Shown: piece by piece, positions 6,758 through 11,145 of the stretch | Layout: every line of letters begins with the position of its first letter | Position numbering within the stretch: the stretch's first letter is position 1 | From: an uncultured Lachnospiraceae bacterium | GTDB lineage: Bacteria; Bacillota_A; Clostridia; Lachnospirales; Lachnospiraceae | Length of the DNA: 11,145 nt | Assembly (NCBI GenBank): GCA_946614075.1 | Contig: CAMOGO010000019.1 | Span: 1 to 11,145, forward strand | Direction of reading: 5' to 3' | Made by a program: the position numbers and the translations under genes | The notes under the pieces: model-generated | Databases searched by the model: none | Told to the model about the DNA's origin: nothing | Seen by the model: only the letters and a program-made list of their open reading frames with translations

Positions 6758-7546
6758 ATGAATGATGTTGCTCAGTTCCGGGAGAGTTTGTCCGCTTTAC
6801 TATCGCTGGCGGATGCCTCGGATGGAGCTTTGACGAGAGACGAGATCCGGGGATGTTTTCCGGAGTTCGAACTGACAGATGAGCAGTGGGAGCTGATTTA
6901 CCAGTACCTGGAGTTTAACCAGATCCGGATCGAGGATCACGAGATGGACCTTTCCTACGCGGGGCGGTTTGTCTCGGAGGAGGACCGTCAGGCGAAGGAG
7001 GCCCGGGAGGTGCCGGAGTCGCAGTACCTTTCCTGGTACCGTGAGGAGATGACGGCGGCGGCTGCCCTTTCCGAGGCGGAGGAGCGGGAATTGTTCTCGC
7101 GGTGTGTGGCCGGGGACGAGGATGCGCGGAACCGGATTGTCGAAGGAAGGCTTTCCAAGGCGGCGGAGCTTGCGGGGGGATACCGTGGGCGTGGGCTTTC
7201 GGAGGCGGACCTGATCCAGGAGGCGAATCTGGCCATGGTCATGGCCCTCATGGAGTATGAGGGGGGCTATGAGGGACTGGATGAGTACCTTGCCGAGCAG
7301 ATGCATGAGGCGATCCGGCTGGCGCTGGAGGAGACGTCCGGGAGCGACGAGATCGGAAGTTATCTGGCCGGTCAGGCGAATTCCCTGCTGCAGATTTCCA
7401 CGGAGATGGCGCAGGATCTGGGCCGGGAGCCGAGTTTATCCGAGCTTTCCGAGCGGCTGAAGCTGCCGGAGGATACGATCCGGGAGCTGATGAAGATGTC
7501 CCTTGACGCGGCGAATGTCATCGAGGGATCGGGGGCTCCGGAATGA
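6758..7546 (+). CDS. Sigma-A-like protein without region 4, DNA-contact parts degenerate
   Basis: A 262-aa protein that reads like a reduced housekeeping sigma factor. Residues 6-62 resemble region 1.1 (LTRDEIRGCFPEFELTDEQW). Residues 88-130 resemble region 1.2 (LSEAEERELFSRCVAGDEDA). Residues 131-168 resemble regions 2.1-2.2, with GYRGRGLSEADLIQEANLAM. The next block, FSTYATWWIRQAI in a normal sigma-A, is here LDEYLAEQMHEAI (174-186), so the promoter-melting aromatics are gone. The usual -10 recognition segment is unrecognisable. Residues 212-255 resemble region 3 (LGREPSLSELSERLKLPEDT), and the protein stops there with no region 4. It may bind RNA polymerase core but should not recognise promoters on its own, so a regulator role is inference. 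AAGGAG at 6747-6752 lies 5 nt before the ATG. Its stop overlaps the ispE start. Confidence 0.7.
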   Translation: MNDVAQFRESLSALLSLADASDGALTRDEIRGCFPEFELTDEQWELIYQYLEFNQIRIEDHEMDLSYAGRFVSEEDRQAKEAREVPESQYLSWYREEMTAAAALSEAEERELFSRCVAGDEDARNRIVEGRLSKAAELAGGYRGRGLSEADLIQEANLAMVMALMEYEGGYEGLDEYLAEQMHEAIRLALEETSGSDEIGSYLAGQANSLLQISTEMAQDLGREPSLSELSERLKLPEDTIRELMKMSLDAANVIEGSGAPE

Positions 7547-8427
7547 GCGGGGCGGTAAGCCTTCGGGCTCATGCCAAGGTGAATCTGGGTCTTGATGTGC
7601 TTCGCAGACGCGAGGATGGGTACCATGAGCTGCGGATGATCATGCAGACGGTGGGGCTTTCGGATGAGGTGAGCTTGAGCCGCCGTTCGGACGGACAGAT
7701 CCACCTTTCCTGTTCCAGAGAAGATCTTCCGGCGGACGCCTCGAACCTGGCCTGGAAGGCCTGTGAGAGGATCCGCGAGGCGTGCGGGATCCAGGATGGT
7801 GTCGATATTACCCTGGAAAAAAGCATTCCGGCGGCTGCGGGACTTGCCGGCGGCAGCGCGGATGCAGCGGCTGTGCTTCATGGAATGAACGAGCTTTTTG
7901 ACCTGGGACTTTCCCTGGAGGAGCTGCAGAGGATCGGCGTCAAAATCGGAGCCGACGTGCCGTACTGCCTGCTGGGTGGAACGGCCTTGGCAGAGGGGAT
8001 CGGAGAGATCCTGACGCCGCTGCCTGCGGCGCCGGATTGCGCGGTGCTGATCGTAAAGCCTGCGATTGATGTCTCCACGGCCTGGGTTTATAAAAATCTG
8101 CACCTGACCGCGGACACGCAGCATCCGCCGATCGACGAGATGCTGCAGGCGATCCGTGAGGGGGACGGAAGCCGTCTTTCCGCCCTGATGGGAAATGTGC
8201 TGGAGGACGTGACCATCCCGGCTCATCCGGTCATCGGCGAGATGATCGCCGCCATGAAAGAGGGCGGCGCGATGGGAGCGCGGATGAGCGGCAGCGGCCC
8301 GAGCGTGTTCGGACTTTTTGCAGAGGAAGACAGGGCGAGAGCCTGCCTGGAGAATATGAAAAAAAGATGGCCGGACGCTTTCGGGACGGTCACAGAATTT
8401 ACAAAGCAAGAACCGGGAACGGTATAA
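7543..8427 (+). CDS. ispE: 4-diphosphocytidyl-2-C-methyl-D-erythritol kinase IspE
   Basis: A 294-aa GHMP-family kinase that phosphorylates CDP-methylerythritol with ATP, the fourth step of the MEP isoprenoid pathway in the cytosol. It shows AKVNLGLDV at 11-19 (Lys12), the ATP-binding glycine loop PAAAGLAGGSADAAA at 96-110 and GADVPYC at 136-142 (catalytic Asp138). The third GHMP motif MSGSGPSVFGLF is at 248-259. Length is normal for the family. The ATG shares bases with the TGA of the sigma-like gene (ATGA), and the ribosome site is only a weak G-rich run, so translation is probably coupled to the upstream gene. Its product feeds undecaprenyl phosphate synthesis, which fits the ddl gene two positions downstream. 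Confidence 0.96.
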   Translation: MSGAVSLRAHAKVNLGLDVLRRREDGYHELRMIMQTVGLSDEVSLSRRSDGQIHLSCSREDLPADASNLAWKACERIREACGIQDGVDITLEKSIPAAAGLAGGSADAAAVLHGMNELFDLGLSLEELQRIGVKIGADVPYCLLGGTALAEGIGEILTPLPAAPDCAVLIVKPAIDVSTAWVYKNLHLTADTQHPPIDEMLQAIREGDGSRLSALMGNVLEDVTIPAHPVIGEMIAAMKEGGAMGARMSGSGPSVFGLFAEEDRARACLENMKKRWPDAFGTVTEFTKQEPGTV

Positions 8428-8437
8428 GGAGGACGAG

Positions 8438-9106
8438 ATGAGTTATCTGGATGCAAAGGCTGATGAATATCTTCCATTGAGAGATGTAGCTTTTCAGAAG
8501 CTTCGTCAGGCGATCCTGAGAGGAGAACTGCTCCCGGGGCAGCGCCTGATGGAGATACAGCTGGCGGAGCAGCTTGGCGTGAGCCGGACGCCTGTCCGCG
8601 AGGCGATCCGTATGCTGGAGCAGGATGGTCTGGCTGTTCTGATCCCGCGCCGCGGCGCTGTGGTTTCTAAGATTTCCGGGAAAAATCTGCGCGATGTCCT
8701 GGAGGTCCGCCGCGCTCTCGAGGAGCTCGCTGTCGTGCTGGCCTGCTCAAGAATGTCCGATGAGGAGATCGAAGAGCTTAAGGCTGCAAACCGCCTGTTT
8801 GAGGAGGCGGTTGCCAGCGAGGATATTACCAGGATGGCGGAGACCGATGAGGCTTTTCATGACTTGATTTACAAGGCGAGCGACAATACCCGTCTGGTGC
8901 AGCTGGAGATGCAGATGCGCGAGCAGATGTACCGTTTCCGGATCGAGCATCTGAAGGACAAGAGCAAGCGTAAGCACCTGGCCGATGAGCACTGGATGAT
9001 CATCGATGCGCTGACGAAGCGTGAGCCGGACGAGTCCCGCGATATTATCCGGCAGCACATCAACGAGCAGGAAATCGTCGTCATGAAGATGATCGAGGCC
9101 CTGTAG
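8438..9106 (+). CDS. GntR-family regulator with FCD ligand domain
   Basis: A 222-aa transcription factor of the FadR subgroup. Residues 15-80 form the winged helix, with LAEQLGVSRTPVREAIRML at 42-60 as the GntR recognition signature and RRGAVV at 71-76 as the wing. Residues about 85-220 are an FCD all-helical domain. Asp137, His141, His185 and His207 fall in the spacing of the usual metal site (D-x3-H, then two later histidines), so it probably binds a metal and an organic acid. The ligand is unknown. AAGGAGG at 8426-8432 lies 5 nt before the ATG and overlaps the end of ispE; the gap is 10 bp. FadR-type regulators often bind near their own operon, so the promoter at 6635-6663 is a possible target; this is inference. 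Confidence 0.93.
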   Translation: MSYLDAKADEYLPLRDVAFQKLRQAILRGELLPGQRLMEIQLAEQLGVSRTPVREAIRMLEQDGLAVLIPRRGAVVSKISGKNLRDVLEVRRALEELAVVLACSRMSDEEIEELKAANRLFEEAVASEDITRMAETDEAFHDLIYKASDNTRLVQLEMQMREQMYRFRIEHLKDKSKRKHLADEHWMIIDALTKREPDESRDIIRQHINEQEIVVMKMIEAL

Positions 9107-9139
9107 GAAAAAATACAAGAGGATTCATAGGTAGGTATT

Positions 9140-10207
9140 ATGGAAAAGAAGAAAGTAGCGGTGATATTCGGAGGACAGTCGTCGGAGCATGAGGTCTCCT
9201 GCGTCTCCGGCCCGAATGTCATGGACTTGATCAATAAGGAAAAATACGAGATTATCCCGATCGGGATCACAAAGGACGGAAGATGGCTTCTTGTGGATGG
9301 CGTGGAAAGCATCCGCGACGGCAGCTGGGTTGAGAGCAAAAAGCAGGCGGTGATTTCGCCGGATGCCTCCCATCATGGCCTCCTTATCATGGAGGATGGC
9401 AAGGTTACGATCTGCCCGGTAGATGTTGTTTTCCCGGTGCTTCACGGCCTGTTCGGCGAGGACGGCACGATCCAGGGCATCCTGGAGATGGCGCATATTC
9501 CGTATGTAGGCTGCGGCGTTCTGGCGTCTGCCGCATCGATGGATAAATTCATCACCAAGGAGCTGGTATCCCGCCTGGGGATCCGTCAGGCAGACTTCGT
9601 TCCGGTACGGAAGAATGACTGGGAAAAAGATCCGGAGACGATTGTCGGCGTGATCGAGGAGAGGCTTTCCTACCCGGTCTTCGTCAAACCGTCCCGCTCG
9701 GGTTCCTCCAGAGGAGTCACAAAGGCTCACGACAGGGCTGAGCTGATCGCCGCCGTGACGGAGGCCGCCCGCTTTGACCCGAAGGTCCTCGTCGAGGAGA
9801 ATATCGTCGGACGGGAGATCGAGTGTGCCGTGCTTGGCGGCGAGGAGGTCAGCGCCTCCGGCGTCGGCGAGATCCTGGCAGCCGCGGAGTTCTACGATTT
9901 CGATGCCAAGTACAATAACGCCGAGTCCCGCACGGTTCTGGATCCGGATCTGCCGGAGGAGTCCGTGGAGGGTGTTCGCGACGCCGCAGTCCGCATTTTC
10001 AAAGGGCTGGACGGCTATGGCCTCTCCCGCGTAGACTTCTTTGTCAAGGCCGACGGCGAGGTGGTCTTCAACGAGATCAATACCCTGCCTGGCTTTACCG
10101 CCATCAGCATGTATCCGATGCTTTGGGAGCGCCGCGGTATCTCCAAGGAGGACCTGGTCGAGCAGCTGATCGCCCTCGCCTACGAGCGTCCGGTGGTCTA
10201 TGCCTAA
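9140..10207 (+). CDS. ddl: D-alanine--D-alanine ligase
   Basis: A 355-aa ATP-grasp enzyme joining two D-alanines for the peptidoglycan stem peptide in the cytosol. The N-terminal substrate loop is FGGQSSEHEVS at 10-20. VFPVLHGLFGEDGTIQG is at 97-113, and the ATP-grasp loop FVKPSRSGSSRGV at 181-193. The omega loop holds EFYDFDAKY (250-258), with Tyr252 where D-Ala-D-Ala ligases have tyrosine, so a vancomycin-type D-lactate ligase is unlikely. RVDFFV at 297-302 and NEINTLPGFT at 311-320 are the metal and second D-Ala sites. The ribosome site is a modest AGGTAGG (9129-9135), 4 nt before the ATG. It is last in the four-gene cluster, 33 bp after the GntR gene, and ends at a strong hairpin terminator inside the convergent gene. 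Confidence 0.97.
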   Translation: MEKKKVAVIFGGQSSEHEVSCVSGPNVMDLINKEKYEIIPIGITKDGRWLLVDGVESIRDGSWVESKKQAVISPDASHHGLLIMEDGKVTICPVDVVFPVLHGLFGEDGTIQGILEMAHIPYVGCGVLASAASMDKFITKELVSRLGIRQADFVPVRKNDWEKDPETIVGVIEERLSYPVFVKPSRSGSSRGVTKAHDRAELIAAVTEAARFDPKVLVEENIVGREIECAVLGGEEVSASGVGEILAAAEFYDFDAKYNNAESRTVLDPDLPEESVEGVRDAAVRIFKGLDGYGLSRVDFFVKADGEVVFNEINTLPGFTAISMYPMLWERRGISKEDLVEQLIALAYERPVVYA

Positions 10208-10217
10208 CATCCACAGA

Positions 10218-10958
10218 TCATGCTTTGCGCAGGAGGAGGGAAACCTCCTCTTTTTTGCACTCCCGGTACTGGCCCGGCAGCAAAGCCGGATCGAGAGAAA
10301 GAGGTCCCATCTGCAGGCGCTTGAGAAAGACGACTTTTTTGCCGACCGCCTCAAACATGCGCTTCACCTGGTGGAAACGTCCCTCCTGCAGCGTGACGTG
10401 GACGGCGCAGGCGGCTTCCACACCGGACGGGATCTCCCCCGGATCCAGCGGCAGGGAAAGGACCGCCGGCAGAGTGAGTTTTTCATCGCCGATGTCCAGG
10501 CCCTCGGCAAAGCGGCGGACATCCTCCTGCGTGACAGGCAGATCGATACAGGCCAGGTAGACCTTGTCCACATGCTTTTTCGGCGAGAGCAGGCGATGCG
10601 TCAGGGCTCCGTCGTCCGTGATCAGCAGCAGCCCCTCGGTATCCTTGTCGAGACGCCCGACCGGAGCAAGCGCGACACGCGGCATCGGCGGCAACAGATC
10701 CAGAACCGTTTTCTCCCGGGGATCCTCCGTCGCGGACACGACCCCGGCCGGCTTATTGAGCATGAAATAGTAATGCTCCTGCGGCTTTTCCACCGCCTGG
10801 CCACGGCAGGCGATCACCTGCGCGTCCGGATCGATTTTAAGGTCTGCGGATGTCGCCGGGACGCCGTCTACCGTGACAAGTTTCTTCTTTATTAATTGAC
10901 GGACTTCGCTGCGGGTGCCGAAACCGGCATCCGCCAGATATTTGTCAAGACGGATCAT
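10218..10958 (-). CDS. RsuA/RluB-family rRNA pseudouridine synthase
   Basis: A 246-aa enzyme that converts a specific rRNA uridine to pseudouridine. Residues 1-48 form an S4 RNA-binding domain (MIRLDKYLADAGFGTRSEVR). The catalytic domain begins near 62 with YYFMLNKPAGVV and has the family motif GRLDKDTEGLLLITDDG at 101-117, where Asp104 is the catalytic aspartate. The C-terminal GRFHQVKRMFEAVGK at 193-207 is also typical. The length and lack of a long C-terminal tail favour RsuA (16S position 516 in E. coli) over RluB, but the target is not certain. The AAGGAG site at 10971-10976 is 12 nt from the ATG, rather far, but no nearer in-frame start exists. The gene converges on ddl with a 10-bp gap. 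Confidence 0.93.
   Translation of the reverse strand: MIRLDKYLADAGFGTRSEVRQLIKKKLVTVDGVPATSADLKIDPDAQVIACRGQAVEKPQEHYYFMLNKPAGVVSATEDPREKTVLDLLPPMPRVALAPVGRLDKDTEGLLLITDDGALTHRLLSPKKHVDKVYLACIDLPVTQEDVRRFAEGLDIGDEKLTLPAVLSLPLDPGEIPSGVEAACAVHVTLQEGRFHQVKRMFEAVGKKVVFLKRLQMGPLSLDPALLPGQYRECKKEEVSLLLRKA
10231..10256 (+). terminator. Terminator of the ddl cluster, inside the rsuA-type gene
   Basis: GAGGAGG (10233-10239) and CCTCCTC (10244-10250) form a perfect stem closed by a GAAA tetraloop and followed by six T. Two more pairs can extend the stem. It lies in the last codons of the convergent pseudouridine synthase, where it encodes the EEVSLLL stretch. Confidence 0.88.
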
Positions 10959-10986
10959 TTTTACAAAAAGCTCCTTTTTTACCCTG

Positions 10987-11001
10987 TCGGCAGATCGCCG
11001 A
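10987..11001 (-). repeat. Small hairpin in the pseudouridine synthase leader
   Basis: TCGGC-AGATC-GCCGA has 5-nt perfect arms, extendable by G-U pairs. It lies 10 nt upstream of the AAGGAG site of the minus-strand gene and may structure its leader. Weak evidence. Confidence 0.3.
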
Positions 11002-11042
11002 TGCCTGTTTTTCTCATTTTATGCTATCTGGCTGTTTTCAAC

Positions 11043-11048
11043 ATTATA
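11043..11048 (-). promoter_or_regulatory. Candidate -10 box of the pseudouridine synthase gene
   Basis: A perfect TATAAT is read on the minus strand 85 bp upstream of the gene start. No good -35 sits 16-18 bp further up, and no TG precedes it, so this is only a partial promoter match in AT-rich DNA. Confidence 0.35.
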
Positions 11049-11065
11049 GTTGACATTTATAAATT

Positions 11066-11095
11066 TCCGATGTGTGTTTCATACATCGGATTTTT
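11066..11095 (+). terminator. Terminator-like hairpin, plus strand, no gene assigned
   Basis: TCCGATGTGTG (11066-11076) and CATACATCGGA (11080-11090) pair over 11 positions with one G-U, around a TTT loop, and five T follow. The tract follows only on the plus strand, although the nearest gene runs on the minus strand. No plus-strand gene ends here. Confidence 0.6.
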
Positions 11096-11104
11096 AATGG
11101 CACC

Positions 11105-11137
11105 AGCCTGATGCCTCTACCTGATGTAATTCAGGCT
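11105..11137. repeat. Inverted repeat at the right edge
   Basis: AGCCTGA (11105-11111) and TCAGGCT (11131-11137) are perfect 7-nt arms around 19 nt. The heptamer CCTGATG also occurs twice in the same orientation (11107-11113, 11120-11126). A short ACTTTTAT follows before the edge, so a weak terminator or an operator are both possible. Confidence 0.4.
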
Positions 11138-11145
11138 ACTTTTAT

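Noticed and set aside
7372..8409. A 345-codon open frame on the minus strand
   Set aside because: It mirrors ispE; its sequence has the biased composition of an antisense frame.
9125..10354. A 409-codon open frame on the minus strand
   Set aside because: It mirrors ddl, which is certain, and has no recognisable domain.
11050..11078. Perfect TTGACA on the plus strand as a promoter
   Set aside because: No -10-like box lies 16-18 bp downstream, and a start there would fall inside the terminator-like hairpin.
1..11145. Mobile elements, CRISPR arrays, tRNA or rRNA genes
   Set aside because: No spaced direct repeats, transposase motifs, tRNA cloverleaf or rRNA stretch were seen on either strand.

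Overview
The window looks like chromosomal core DNA from a low-to-mid-GC-ancestry Bacillota, most likely class Clostridia and perhaps Lachnospirales. That placement is inference. It rests on a type III glutamine synthetase, a short class II fructose-bisphosphate aldolase, the MEP-pathway kinase IspE, strong AAGGAG-type ribosome sites and sigma-A-type promoters. I see no tRNA, rRNA, CRISPR array, insertion sequence or phage gene. All main genes are intact; only the leftmost one (purC) is cut by the window edge.

Layout, left to right. (1) Minus strand: fba (class II aldolase), then the first 22 codons of purC 25 bp downstream, so probably one transcript. (2) A 202-bp divergent region holds back-to-back promoters for fba and for the plus-strand glnN (GSIII). 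(3) After glnN comes a 294-bp gap with two hairpin terminators. It also holds an odd Shine-Dalgarno/hairpin/ATG arrangement that could express an 11-residue peptide. (4) A cyclophilin gene is followed 28 bp later by a 795-aa protein that fuses an N-terminal PD-(D/E)XK (RecB/Cas4-like) nuclease domain to an XPD/DinG-type iron-sulfur helicase. (5) A well-formed promoter precedes a tight four-gene plus-strand cluster: a degenerate sigma-A-like protein lacking region 4, ispE (ATGA overlap), a GntR/FCD regulator (10 bp gap) and ddl (33 bp gap). (6) A convergent minus-strand rsuA-type pseudouridine synthase follows. Its last codons double as the plus-strand terminator of the ddl cluster. (7) The final 187 bp hold the rsuA leader, an unexplained plus-strand terminator-like hairpin and another inverted repeat at the edge.

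How the genes fit together. Fba is glycolytic and GSIII assimilates ammonia, which supplies glutamine for purine synthesis (purC). IspE makes isoprenoid precursors, which the cell needs for the undecaprenyl carrier, and Ddl makes the D-Ala-D-Ala of peptidoglycan, so the four-gene cluster has a cell-envelope flavour.

The two strongest candidates for new biology are the sigma-like protein and the nuclease-helicase fusion. The sigma-like protein keeps the likely core-binding region but has lost the promoter-melting and promoter-recognition residues. Functions are assigned by motif reading only; no database search was run.
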